Notes: generated by a model not told the origin, from the sequence alone. A DNA stretch of 64,000 nt from Gonatopus flavifemur (GCA_018340375.1 JAFFJZ010000053.1:682001-746000); one strand, 5' to 3'. Shown: positions 42,408 through 52,754, counted from the first letter of the stretch. Made by a program: numbers and translations.

Positions 42408-43368
42408 CCCTGGCGAAAAAATTTCTCATAATTTCTCATATTTTTCCATCATTCTTCTCCATAATTCTCTCATAAAATTTTCATATTTTCTCATAATTTT
42501 TGCATAAAATTCCATAATTTCTGAAGGCTTTTGAACACTCTTATGAGAAATACTTTTCTCATGATCTTTCATACTTTTTCATAAACCTCATACTATTTGA
42601 TAATTTCTCATGATCTTTCATTAATTCTCATAAATTTCGAATAAAATCTCACGATTTTTTCAAAAAGAGAGGTGCTGTTATGAAAAAAAACAATTCCCTT
42701 CCAAAATTTCCAACCTTCTTATAACCTCTCGAAGACATATGTTCATAAAGTCACATAAGATTTATGTTTTATTTTTTTGATGAGACGCTATGGAACCTCC
42801 GGAAGTAGCTAATCCGAGTGATCTGGATCACTTTTCGACCAATCAAAAAGCTTGAAAATTGATCCGGATCACTTGGATCAGTTACTTCAGCAGGCTTCTA
42901 TGTTCCATATGTGTTGATATTTCATATTATCCTTCTCGTCTTTACGGATGAGAGAAGAAACTGTATGAAATTTTTGAGAAATTAAGACATACATGCAATT
43001 TTTTTGAGAAGTTAGAAAATTATATGATGATACACTTTTATTCATGAATAATTGTAACTTTTTTGGTCAGAAATTATGAGTTTTTATGAAAAATTATGAC
43101 TTTTTATGAAAAACCATATCTCATAGTCATCATATTTATGAAAAATTTTATGTAGTTTTATGAGAAATTACGAAAATATATGAAATAATATGATTTCATT
43201 TATGAGAAATTATGACTTATTATGAGAAAACATTTCTCATACTAAATGTTCCAATTCCTTGAGAAATTATGAAAATTTATGACATTTATGAAAATATATG
43301 AGAAATTATAAAGAATATGAAAAAATACTGAAACATATGAGAAATTATGTAAAACTTTTTCGCCAGGG
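42408..43368. mobile_element. 0.96-kb element (CCCTGGCGAAAAA) filled with TTTCTCATAATTT repeats
   Basis: The ends are CCCTGGCGAAAAAATTTCTC and ACTTTTTCGCCAGGG. Dozens of short TTTCTCATAATTTC motifs fill the left half and GAAATTATGAGAAA the right half, so single strands could fold extensively. Flanking dinucleotides are GT and GA, so a target duplication is not exact. No coding frame of note. Confidence 0.82.
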
Positions 43369-43429
43369 GAGAATAGGAATGGTTGAAGAAATATTTTATT
43401 GTTGTCTACCGGGTGAAAGAAGAAGCTAA

Positions 43430-43560
43430 CATATAACCAGAGGGCTCCGCCCCCTGACTGCTTCGCTTTGCTCAGCAGTCCGACCCCCTTCAAAATTCAC
43501 TTCGCTCATTTTGAATAGATCGTAGCCCACATATGCTCGCTTCGCTCGCATTTTGAACAA
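43430..43560. repeat. Cluster of GC-rich hairpins with TTCGCT loops
   Basis: Consecutive stems: GAGGGCTCCGCCCCCT; GACTGC...GCAGTC around CTTCGCTTTGCTCA; CAAAATTCACTTCGCTCATTTTG; and GCTCGCTTCGCTCGC. Such clustered perfect hairpins stand out from the AT-rich surroundings. Origin unknown. Confidence 0.65.
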
Positions 43561-43989
43561 TTCAGATATCCGGGGATATATAGAAAGGCACTCATCGGTT
43601 TTTCCCTCAATTGAGAAACTTTGTAAATGTAATGTTCAGAAAGCCTGGAACTTATTTCCTACCATCCTTTATACCATCCCCAAATGGTTCAGAAACATGT
43701 ACCTGGAGAACTGTAGAATTTCAACTGTCCTGGTAGAAATAAAGCCTGGAACCGCAACGAAAGCGTAAGCTAAAAGTAATATAAGCGTAATAAGCGAACC
43801 GGAGGGTTATTTCGGCGTAATTTATGAATGAATCCGAATATTTTCAGGCGTCATTTGTTTCAATAGCTACTCCCTTCACTTTTGGATTCTCAGTAGTGCG
43901 CAGTTGTCATAACGTCAACCAGCTCTTGAAGAGTCTTTGGATGCAGCAGAGCTCACACGGGAAGATCGAAATTATTATTTTCTTTCAAC

Positions 43990-44450
43990 ATTGGAGCCCA
44001 GAATTTGATTCAGCACCCTTGAAAATCCCTAAAACCAGTGTTACATATACCAATATGGTTTTGTTCATTAGAGCCGGAATGACTAAATTCACGTGTGCCA
44101 TATTGGATTCGCCATCTTGAATTCGTTTTTTGACGTCAGATTTGGATTCTTCACCCTCCAAAACCCCTAGAACCCATGTTTCATATAAACCTGTCCACAA
44201 ATGCAAAGTTGACTAAATTCACGTCCGCCATTTTGGATCTGCTATCTTGAACTTGGGATTTGATCCCAGATTCGAATTCAGCACCCTCGAAAACCCCTAG
44301 AACCCATATTTCATATAAATCTGTCCACAAATGGAAAGTTGACTAAATTCACGTCAGCCATCATGGATCCGCTATCATGAATTCGGGATTTGACCCCAGA
44401 TTCGAATTCAGCACCCTCGAAAACCCCCAGAACCCATGTTTCATAATAAT
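43990..44450. repeat. About 130-bp tandem repeat, 3.5 copies
   Basis: A unit containing GATTCGAATTCAGCACCCTC, GAAAACCCCTAGAACCCATG, CTGTCCACAAATG and GACTAAATTCACGT is repeated, increasingly similar toward the right. Frames inside are repeat-derived. Confidence 0.85.
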
Positions 44451-44511
44451 TCATCGATCCGAGCCAAGATAGCGAATATTCGAAGACTGCGGAGAAAATG
44501 AGGTATATATA

Positions 44512-46543
44512 CAGGGTGGGGCATTTAAAGTGTCGCGGGCGTTTTTTCCAAAAATAAAGTGAGATACGAGAAAATTTTTCGGACAAAAGTTGTAGGGTAC
44601 CGAGGGGGACATCCGATGATGGCCTTGGCTTTGACCTCAAATCTCATCTTCAAGGGCATTCTGAGATCAACTCTTGTTTTTTAAATAGCATCTCATATTT
44701 TTTACTGCAGATTTGGATTCTAGGTCAAAAACCAAGAAACTTTTGTCTGAACCATTTTCCTGAAATCCGCAAAAATGGCGCTCTAATCGATATTGTTCCA
44801 TTTTGAATCTGACATTCGAATAACTCGAAAACGAAGGGTCTTGCAAAAGAATGTTTCGTACAAAAGTTGTCAATACACAAGACATTTCAATCGTCTACAT
44901 TACCACCATTCAGAGCTCACGCGATGTAAACATACGACGGGGTTCAGTGAAAATTCACGATTTTGAAAGTCAGTTTGTGAGTTACATTTGATTATTACTT
45001 GGTTTATGACAAATTGAAAATCATGGATATCCGATACACGGTTTCTGAAAAGATCGATATGATCTACATTTACGGTGAAGTGCATAAGAACCCCAGACAA
45101 GCATATGACTTGTATGCAGAACGATTTCCTGAAAGAACAACGCCATCCATTAAGTATTTTCAACGCATTACAAAATTATTCTCAGAAGCGGGAAGTGTTA
45201 CAAGGGAAAAACGACATCGAATGAGAACTGTTAGCGGAGAAAATGCGGAAGTTAATGTACTAGCTGCAGTAGCCAATAATCCACACGTGAGCTCTCGTGA
45301 AATTGAACTCCATTCGGGAATTTCTCGAAGAAGTGTTCTTCGAATACTGAAACGTCACAAATTCCATCCGTATCACATTTGTTTGCATCAAGACCTTCAC
45401 GGTGATGATTTCGAAAATCGTGTACAGTTTTGTCGATGGGGTCTAGCGCAAATGCACAATAACAACTTCATCAACATATTATTTTCTGATGAGTCGACGT
45501 TTACCAATCATGGTCAAGTAAATTGACATAATATGCATTACTGGGCGACAGAAAATCCAAGATGGTGACGTCAAGTAGAGCATCAAAGACAATGGGCTGT
45601 GAATGTTTGGTGTGGTATTTTTCGATCTCGAGTAATTGGACCGTACTTCATTGCAGATACGCTAAATGGAGAGAAGTACAGACATTTCTTAGATCAAGTA
45701 CTTCCAACATTACTTGAAGACATACCTATTCAGGAACGATTGAATATGTGGTATCAACACGATGGTTGTCCATCCCATTATGCAGTCACAGCTCGAGAAA
45801 TATTGGACAGAGATTATCCTGGACGATGGATAGGACGTCGTGGACCAATTCATTGGCCTGCCCGTTCTCCGGATCTTACTTCTCCAGATTTTTTTTTATG
45901 GGGATACATAAAAGATACAGTTTATCAACAAGCACCGACTACACCTGAGAATATGCGTCAACGAATCATCAATGCATGCGCGAGCATCAATGAAGATATT
46001 TTAGCACGAGTTCAGCAATCTTTTGTAAAACGTTTTGAAATGTGTATTGAAGTCGAAGGCCATCATTTTGAGCATCTACTGCATTAAAATTATCCAAGTG
46101 ATGTAGACGATTGAAATGTGTTGTGTTTTGTCTGTTATGCCCTATCACCTCCGTTTCAGTTCAAGGGGTCCCCCTTGGAATCAGACAACTTTTGTCCGAA
46201 ACATTCTCCTCCAAGACCCTTCGTTTTCGAATTATTCTAATGTCAGATTCAGTATGGAACAATATCGATTAGAGCGCCATCTTTGCGGATTTCAGGAAAA
46301 TGGTTCAGACAAAAGTTTCTTGGTTTTTGACCTAGAATCCAAATCTGCAGTAAAAAATATGAGATGCTATTCAAAAAACAAGAGTTGACCTCAGAATGCC
46401 CTTGAAGATGAGATTTGAGGTCAAAGCCAAGGCCACCATCGGATGTCCCCCTCGATACCCTACAATTTTTGTCCGAAAAATTTTCTCGTATCTCATTTTA
46501 TTTTTGGAAAAAACGCCCGCGACACTTCAAATGCCCCACCCTG
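44512..46543 (+). mobile_element. DD41D Tc1/mariner-group element with about 400-bp TIRs
   Basis: The ends CAGGGTGGGGCATTTAAAGT and, inverted, CAGGGTGGGGCATTTGAAGT are flanked by TA (44510-44511, 46544-46545). Inverted similarity continues through about 44905 on the left and from about 46100 on the right, ending at CAATCGTCTACAT / ATGTAGACGATTG, giving unusually long terminal repeats. One transposase frame lies between them. Confidence 0.93.
45023..46087 (+). pseudogene. DD41D transposase with DUF4817-type N-terminus, two stops
   Basis: From ATG at 45023 (MDIRYTVSEKIDMIYIYGE) the frame covers about 354 codons to TAA at 46085. The N-terminal helix-turn-helix region resembles the insect DUF4817 domain (DLYAERFPERTTPSIKYF). 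Catalytic residues: FSDEST near 45490, MWYQHDGCPSH near 45755 and RSPDLTSPDFFLWGYIKD near 45880. Counting from Asp in QHDG to Asp in TSPDFF gives 41 intervening residues, so DD41D rather than DD34D/E. This spacing is known from rosa/Visitor-type elements. Two in-frame stops (TGA at 45524-45526; another near 45565) break it. The rest is well preserved. Confidence 0.9.
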
Positions 46544-46555
46544 TATATATGTATA

Positions 46556-46795
46556 CAGCGGAGAAAATTTTCTGCGAGATCACCTATTTTTCAGAAAAAA
46601 ATTTTTAAAACATAGAAGGACTTTTCCGATTGCAATAAAACGAAATGGTCTCGGGGGATGGGTTCGAAGAAGGTCCTCTATAAATTTCATCCAATTTGGT
46701 CCACTCGGTCCAGCGTTATCCCTGGTACAGACAGACAGACAGACAACCCCACGGATTATCAATCAGTATTGCATGAAATGAAAAACTATCCAACT
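46556..46795 (+). repeat. LINE/SINE-type 3' tail with ACAG repeats
   Basis: The segment AAATTTCATCCAATTTGGTC, then CGGTCCAGCG, then GTACAGACAGACAGACAGAC resembles the conserved 3' ends of insect RTE-type LINEs (family by recall). The preceding GCGGAGAAAATTTTC is similar to the sequence just left of the DD41D element (44490-44502), so the latter may have inserted into this element. Confidence 0.55.
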
Positions 46796-47042
46796 TCCAA
46801 TTGGATTACTCAAATATTTTAGAAGATATGGTCAGAGCATACGATAGCGGGTGCAATGGGTACTCCGTGCTGGTATACTACATATACCGATGAGTGCCCA
46901 AAAAGTGGAGGCAAAAACGAGGGGAGGCGCAAGGGAAATCTTGTCAAAAATTACTAAAATTTCCTATAAAAAAAATGAGGAAAAATGTTAGAAGAAATAA
47001 CAAAATGGTGCAAAAAGTAAGGAAGAGAAGGTAAGGTAGCAA
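46796..47042. other. Short intronic stretch, nothing recognised
   Basis: AT/purine-rich sequence without identifiable repeat or gene. Confidence 0.3.
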
Positions 47043-47258
47043 CCCAAGTAGCACAAGAACTTCTCAAATATGCTATGGTGACTCTATGAATGTGAAAGGG
47101 ATGTACGAATAAGACTATTTTCGATAAATTCGTTAAGATATTCTATGAGGGTGCATAGCACATAATTATTCGAAACAGTCTCATTTGGAGATTCTACGCA
47201 TGTTCGTAGGATTTTCCAAACACGCTCTTAGCATTGCTAACCTCTTCTGCTACTTGGG
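47043..47258. repeat. 216-bp MITE (CCCAAGTAGCA / TGCTACTTGGG)
   Basis: Exact 11-bp terminal inverted repeats are flanked by AA (47041-47042, 47259-47260). Internal ACTCTATGAATGTG / CATAGCACATAATTATTCG motifs match the debris at 4005-4140 and 16780-16870, which look like pieces of the same family; the 4005 piece starts CCCAAGTAGCAACAG. Confidence 0.88.
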
Positions 47259-47712
47259 AAGTGTCCGAAGTCGCATTTACCCGAGGGACAATCATTTGTG
47301 AATCCGAGGATAATTACAAGAAGTTCCTAGCTCTTCTCAAATAGCTACAGACTTCACTGCTTCCGGGTAAATGGCCTTTCGGGCACTTGCTAACTTGCTG
47401 AAAGAAAATAGGAGAACCGAGAAAGGAAAAATAGTTGAAACTTTCCTACGAGGAATATCATTGAATAATTAAACACGGCCTTTTTTATCCATCCTACATA
47501 ACATTTTGAAGCTAGCCCCAAAGTTTGCGTGCAATTTTGGCGCAGAAGCTTATCCATGTACGTTGTTTTGTGAGACACACGTTATCTGGGATAGTACATC
47601 ACTTAAATTGCGAATGATGCAGGAATTTCCATTTTGGAATTCATTTACAACTCATCGACCGCCTGATATTTGAGAATATATAACAATTACATGCCTCATT
47701 TAATTTGATAAG

Positions 47713-47979
47713 GTTATGTATGCTGTACAAAGCATTCCAAGGTGAATCTCTGATACAAACCGCTGCGGAACGTCGCGACGAACCTCCAACCCTGGAATAC
47801 CGTCAACGAGCACCATCTCAAGAAAAACAAGAATACACCGGTCCACCAACACCTTGTCCTGCAAAAGTAGAATACGCAACTCCTGTATTTGCTAAGAATT
47901 ATCAAGGCGTATGGCGTTATGTCGTTCAAATACCATACGAAGGGTATTTTACGCAAACCATCGAAGTGACTCGGTGCAT
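47713..47979 (+). CDS. Spaetzle-like cystine-knot gene, exon B
   Basis: Acceptor ATAAG|G (47712/47713) and donor GTAAGA (47980). The first base completes Val from exon A. The exon encodes LCMLYKAFQGESL, a Glu/Arg/Pro-rich linker (DEPPTLEYRQRAP), then the start of the knot: PTPCPAKVEYATP, GVWRYVVQIPYEGYFTQTIE and VTRCM. Trp-Arg-x-Val-V-x-x-PYEG-x-F-x-Q-x-x-x-x-x-x-C is the conserved opening of the Spaetzle cystine knot in insect paralogues. The last two bases (AT) join G of exon C to give Met, in perfect phase. I think a Spz3-type paralogue is most likely, but this is from memory and no symbol is assigned. Confidence 0.9.
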
Positions 47980-48072
47980 GTAAGATATCATTTTTTATAC
48001 TCTTCCTATTGTTTCACAAGCATCCTGCAACTGAATTTTTATTCCATTCGTAAAACGCAACATCACTTTTAG

Positions 48073-48355
48073 GCAATCGAGATGTCACTACTTAGATGGT
48101 GGTTGCTTATCTTCGCCAAGATGGACGAGTCTTTTGGTAGCCGAGATCTATTATCCAGAAACATTTTTAGAAGAAAATCAGGATGATCGATTCCCAGAAC
48201 CAAGAGAACCGGTAGCGGGATCACCTCCTCCTGTTCAGGATTTCCAAAACTACCAACAGTACTTACAGAAACGAGCGGGAGAGAATGAAGGTCGGAACAA
48301 TGCTAATCCCCATCAACATCATTGTGACGGAGTCGATGAAATGGGATGTTTCCAG
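48073..48355 (+). CDS. Spaetzle-like cystine-knot gene, exon C
   Basis: Acceptor TTTTAG (48072) and donor GTGATG (48356), after a 93-bp intron. The exon encodes QSRCHYLDGGCLSSPRW, TSLLVAEIYYPETF, a Pro/Glu-rich insertion with QNYQQYLQKRAG, a Asn/His-rich stretch and HHCDGVDEMGCFQ. With exon B it gives six of the seven or so cysteines expected for the knot; the usual final segment with closely spaced Cys residues is missing and should be on a phase-0 downstream exon. The long insertion between the middle and last cysteines is a feature of some Spaetzle paralogues, not of Spaetzle itself (inference). Reading through the donor continues open but leaves the family pattern. Confidence 0.9.
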
Positions 48356-48997
48356 GTGATGTTTCATTTTTTCTTTAAAAAGTATACGAGCGCAGAGAGG
48401 ATTCCATCCTGTGGAAAAGTTTTCCCCAGGGGTATGACATTCCGTATCTTCGCAATGTTGGGAAGTTCTTCTCTATTTGTCCGTCCTCTCCCTTACCCTA
48501 CGTCCGCGTGCGACTAGGTGGCGTTGCCTGACACATCCCCGGACCGAATATGCATACCACATACGTATATCGGGGACGTGTCACGCAGAGTCACCTAGCG
48601 GGGCGGGACAAAAGGATAAAGAGGGGACCAGACAAAATGGGAAGCAGGAATCATATCCCTGGTTTTCCCTGTCCATTCCCTCAAACTTGCAAAATGTCCA
48701 TATTATTTTCCATGTTTTGAGGAAAAAATGAGGAAAAGAAAAGAAACTTTTACATGGACGAGGAAAACTTGTTTCAGGAATCTGATCAAATTTTGTTAGT
48801 ATTCTAAAAAAATGTTCGAAACTAAATTTATAAAAGTCTGGAATGTTCAGGGATGAAAATTTGAAAAAATAATTCCTCCAGATAGAGTGACCAAACCGCT
48901 TATATCCTCTTGATTTGAGAATGAAGAGAAGTGTGTATGTATGATTAAATCGAGACGTCTCTTGTTATTTCTTACAATTTTATCCGAGGTAATCCGG
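48356..48997 (+). other. Intron start with a GC-rich imperfect palindrome
   Basis: Around 48510-48600, GACTAGGTGGCG...CTGACACATCCCCGG is mirrored by CGGGGACGTGTCACGCAGAGTCACCTAGC. The outer limits of this element are unclear. No exon seen. Confidence 0.5.
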
Positions 48998-49113
48998 CCC
49001 ACATAGCATGAATGTCCCGGTAATATCTCCAGAATGTTCTGGCGATATTACAATGTCTCCAGAACATTGCAGAATATTCTGGAGATATTACTGACACATT
49101 TGTGCTATGTGGG
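48998..49113. repeat. 116-bp palindromic MITE (CCCACATAGCA)
   Basis: Ends CCCACATAGCA and TGCTATGTGGG, GG outside both (48996-48997, 49114-49115). Centre made of TCCAGAATGTTCTGG-type mirrored motifs. Confidence 0.9.
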
Positions 49114-49256
49114 GGGTACCAGAGAATATATACCTACATAACAATTCATGTCTCGAAATATCTTTCAACTAAATTTAACATGTCTTATACAACGTGCTTA
49201 GATATCTTATATAGGTTTCAAACACGCCGTAAGTCTAGAAGACATATTTTAGATTT

Positions 49257-49387
49257 CCCTGGTGAAAATAAAGTGTTACACTGTAGTTACAGTGCAATGC
49301 GAGGTTTATCCGAATGTACCCGGAGTGGTGTTTCGCGCCGTGGAATGCATCGCAAATGTATTTTGTTAGACTTCGTTTTTACCAGGG
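49257..49387. repeat. 131-bp MITE (CCCTGGTGAAAATAAAG)
   Basis: Ends CCCTGGTGAAAATAAAG and, inverted, CCCTGGTAAAAACGAAG; TT outside both (49255-49256, 49388-49389). Part of a 98-codon frame covers it and is not a gene. Confidence 0.87.
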
Positions 49388-49416
49388 TTCTTATATGAAC
49401 ATAAGTTATGTTTCAG

Positions 49417-49524
49417 ACGTTCAAGGTGATACCAGTGACCCCTAGAAGATGCAACCAGAATCATTGGTTGGAAGAGGACACAACCAAAACTATCCTGACA
49501 AATTATTCGAAAATGAAGCAATAA
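49417..49524 (+). CDS. Weak candidate terminal exon of the Spaetzle-like gene
   Basis: After acceptor TATGTTTCAG (49416) a phase-0 frame reads TFKVIPVTPRRCNQNHWLEE and TTKTILTNYSKMKQ, then TAA at 49522-49524. The phase matches the end of exon C, and it lies 1.06 kb downstream. It contains one cysteine but lacks the closely spaced final Cys pattern of the family, so it may be a chance frame or an alternative end. The true last exon may lie outside the window. Confidence 0.25.
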   Translation, partial: TFKVIPVTPRRCNQNHWLEEDTTKTILTNYSKMKQ

Positions 49525-50859
49525 AATCAAAATATCACTGTGTCCAGACCTTTTTGAATTAATAAAGATAGTATGTACAGAGCGACATTTTAATTTTATA
49601 GCTCTGTTCTCGAGTAATTTGTTAGGAAAGATTTGGTTCGGGCTGCATCGTTAGGGGTTGCTGGTATCCCCTTAAAAGATATCTAAATACGCCTCTAGCG
49701 AATTTAATCATACTTTGTTCATACTAGAATTACTCAATATGTTTGTGAATTTTGCATACCTTAATTATACTCAAATGATGGTATTACCAAAATCAGGCCC
49801 AATTTATACCGAAGATATACCGAAATTCGATATGTCCTCAGTAATAATGAGTTATGAAAGATTTATACCCAATTAATACCGAATTCATACTAAATAAACA
49901 CCAAATGATTGGGAATCTTTTAATGTACTTTGAGTATAAAAATTTTACAAGCATACGATATGTTTTCAGTTCACTTTTCATCACGATTTGGTACTTTATG
50001 GAATGACCACTCGATTTATATTGATTGTATACCATACCAAAATTATACTCATAGGATACTGGAAATTTCAATATTATCAGATTCGCTAGGAGTTGCATCT
50101 TGGACTATTATATTACCATGATTAAAAACCGCGGACATAAGAAAGGAATATCGCAGTGATATCACTTTGTAATATTACAATATACAAAATGACATTGCCG
50201 CAATAATGCTGCAATATTATGTGCTGTGTGGGTAACTTTATTCACGCGGTGTTCAGCGAATACGAGAATCAGGGAAAAATCAAGGAGACATAAGAGAATT
50301 GGGTCATTTTTTACCCGTCAATATACTAGCCATCACAATTATACAGATTTTCGAATGTACCTTGCACATGAAATCCTTCCTGTGGTGAATTTCTACTCCT
50401 TAGCCTTGTTCAAAGCCATCGGAAGTTATTAAAGGGTCTGGCTTTTTTGTCAATTCGAAGAGGAGATTTTGAATACTACGGTTTGTATGAAGTCGACTTC
50501 AATCATTACATTCATTGTTTTTGCACAACACAAGCGCAAATCATTTTCTCAATTTCATTCTAATTTCCAGATAACTCTTGAACTAAAAATTACGATACTC
50601 TAATACTGATTTGAAGAGAATTGGAATGCACTAAAAAGAACTTCCAATATGTAGGCAATCTGTTTTGCCTTTTCCAGATCCGGCAATAAATGCCTGAACA
50701 GTATCAAGAGTTTTCAAATCACTCCCGAAGAATTCACAAATTTTTCAAATGACTCTTCGGAAACTAAAAAAACCAAAACATCCTGATCACACATATTAAA
50801 ATTCAGACCATCATCTTCTTACAAAATTGCTACCGCTTTCCTATCAAGTGGATACATTA
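49525..50859. other. Repeat debris; no gene recognised
   Basis: 49530-49680 is a diverged relative of the inner arm of the 39061-41993 foldback (GATTTGGTTCG, GGTATCCCCTT). 49730-50110 (ATACCGAATTCATACTAAATA, TTATACCCAATTAATACC) reappears inverted and diverged at 61640-61960. 50115-50232 ends TGCTGTGTGGG and may be another CCCA-type MITE. The remainder is plain AT-rich sequence. Confidence 0.5.
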
Positions 50860-51005
50860 TGTCTATTTGAGATATCCGGATATTCGGATTCACGAATATC
50901 TGGATAATGTATCCGAGTATCCGGATATCCGGACCATATCCATACATCCGGATAATCAACCGAATATCCAGATATACGGATATACGGATAATCCCAGTCC
51001 TAACT
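50860..51005. repeat. ATCCGGATATCC-motif repeat
   Basis: Dense short palindromes (TATCCGGATATCCGGA) in both orientations. A related segment lies at 54700-54830. Confidence 0.7.
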
Positions 51006-51214
51006 ACAGGACAAGATCCATTGGAACAAAAACTTATTGGGAATGTTCAAGAGTAAAGCGAAAAGAATGTAAGGGGCGATTAATCACGATACAGGTTGGT
51101 AATGATATGAAAGTGAATAACAAATCAGAACATGCTCACCCACCGAATCGAATAATCACAAAAATTGATTTAGGAAAATGGACTAAAGAAATGATTTTGA
51201 AAAAATGGGCGTAG
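51006..51214 (+). pseudogene. FLYWCH zinc-finger fragment
   Basis: The frame reads GTKTYWECSRVKRKECKGRL, then ITIQVG and KSEHAHPPN. Trp-x-Cys, Cys-x-x-R and His-x-His with Pro-Pro after it are the C-terminal half of the FLYWCH C2H2 zinc finger. In insects this domain is common in host proteins (mod(mdg4)-type) and at the front of MULE transposases. The N-terminal Phe-Leu-Tyr part is missing, replaced by the repeat to the left; the frame stops at 51212. Probably a transposon remnant. Confidence 0.72.
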
Positions 51215-51857
51215 GAAAATAAGATTAGGAATTTTTATTTTAGGGAAAAAAGTATTTGGAAGAATAAACTTTAGGAAAACCGGATTAGGAAAAATGTACG
51301 GGAATCATGTGAAATATATCACAGCTGATGTGAAATATACCATAGCTGAAGTGCATCTTACTTTCTCTGCAGTGGAATTAGCTAAAATTGTAGTACCTCG
51401 CACTACATTTTTAAATCGTTCATATGTTTATTTTACAAGAGGTGAAATTCACAACTTTTTTCCTTGGTGTGAGGCTTCATTTCTCATGGAGCCCTAAAAT
51501 CGTGCCTTATCTGGTCCATTTTTTTGTAAAATATGCTATCCAATAAGCTATGAAATTCAAAGTGCGGAATAGCTACGTTGGCAAGGTGTTAGGTTTGGAT
51601 AGGTTAGGTAGGTAGGTAGAGTAGGTTCGGTTCCCCGTTAGGTTAAAAACTTTTCACCATCGCCAACAAAGTTATTCCAAACATTAATGATTAATGTGTG
51701 TCATATTGCCTTTCTACCAACACATAGTGAAGCAAAGTGTGATATGATTTTTTTTTATCATCTTTGAATAAATCAATCAAAGTAAATTGAGTTAAATTCC
51801 ACGAAAAGATATGATAAGTTAAAGATGATAAGTTGAAGTTGGTATTTATATAAAATT
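51215..51857. other. Unassigned stretch, no gene recognised
   Basis: It begins with repeated TTAGGAAAA(T/A)-like motifs (51215-51295) and carries a 67-codon frame of no known family. GGTAGGTAGGTAGAG occurs near 51608. Confidence 0.35.
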
Positions 51858-51944
51858 CCCAGATAGCACAATAGTTTAAAAAGAGGTCTATATGAATACA
51901 TTGTATTCATTATGGACCCTTTTAGAACTCTTGTGCTATCTGGG
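51858..51944. repeat. 87-bp palindromic MITE (CCCAGATAGCAC)
   Basis: Ends CCCAGATAGCACAATAG and GTTTTTTC-free mirror TTGTGCTATCTGGG; ATT lies outside both ends (51855-51857, 51945-51947). The smallest member of its group. Confidence 0.87.
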
Positions 51945-52754
51945 ATTACTACATCTTTGACTGGCATTTTTCTCCGTGTAACCTTTTCATGTATAGTTTT
52001 TTTCAAGTTCTTCACTATTTTTTTATGAGTAACTAGTGAGTATGGCTAGTGAGTGCCTCATCATGTTGAGCGTTACATAACTTACAAGGCCCTTGTAAGT
52101 TTCACTTGCAAGGCCCTTACTATGACAATAGTTGAACTTGCGAGTGCCTCGAATTTCACTTGAGACAATTTCTACCAGAATATATATATTCTCATGGAAA
52201 AAATGCACTTTATAAATCTTGCTGTTACTGGTTCACTGAAAAAATAAAAAAAAGTAATCTTTTCGGGCGGCAGTATTCTCCGTGCAGGAGTGGTAGGGTC
52301 AAAGTAGAGGATAAATCTTGCACCTACTTTGCTCCTACAAGTGGTGGAATAGGAAATATCTACCACTAGTAGGGGCAAAGTAGGAGAAAATATCTCATTG
52401 AAACTGCTCCTACTTTACTATCTGATCCCCCTACTGAAAACAGCATTATTAGCAGCAAAGTAGGGGCAAAATTTCGACTCGGGATTACAGCTATATGCAG
52501 TCATATTGTCGTGATATCTGAAAAGTATATGCAAGAATGTCAAATATCTGAGAAAATTACGTTATACTGGAAAATGAAATAACAAAATAAAACACTTCAG
52601 TCGAATAACTGGGATATACCAAATGTCACATACATTTTTTAACCACCTTCAGTTACATCAGTATTTCAATATTCTAGCGCAGAGCGTATCAATCGTTTTT
52701 TTCCTATAAAGATCTCACGTATATTCATGACCTTACTCATATTTGTATCTTTTA
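51945..52754. other. Repeat debris, no gene
   Basis: Near 51972 a TTTTTCTCCGTG end followed by TA resembles the right end of the CACGG-type elements, with no left partner recognised. 52040-52170 is related to 18800-19035. 52280-52480 holds mirrored CTACTTTGCTCCTAC / GTAGGGGCAAAGTAGGAG motifs. Confidence 0.5.

Larger units (their letters stand above)
23587..47712 (+). other. 24.1-kb intron of the Spaetzle-like gene
   Basis: It lies between donor GTAAGTAG at 23587 and acceptor ATAAG ending at 47712. It holds nearly all the mobile DNA of the central window: two mariner copies, a Gypsy remnant, a split piggyBac copy, a DD41D element and many palindromes. No other host exon was recognised inside it. 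Confidence 0.72.

Noticed and set aside
46116..46781. Frames of 66-112 codons after the DD41D transposase
   Set aside because: They lie in the right long TIR and the following LINE-like tail; the left TIR gives mirror frames at 44311-44885.
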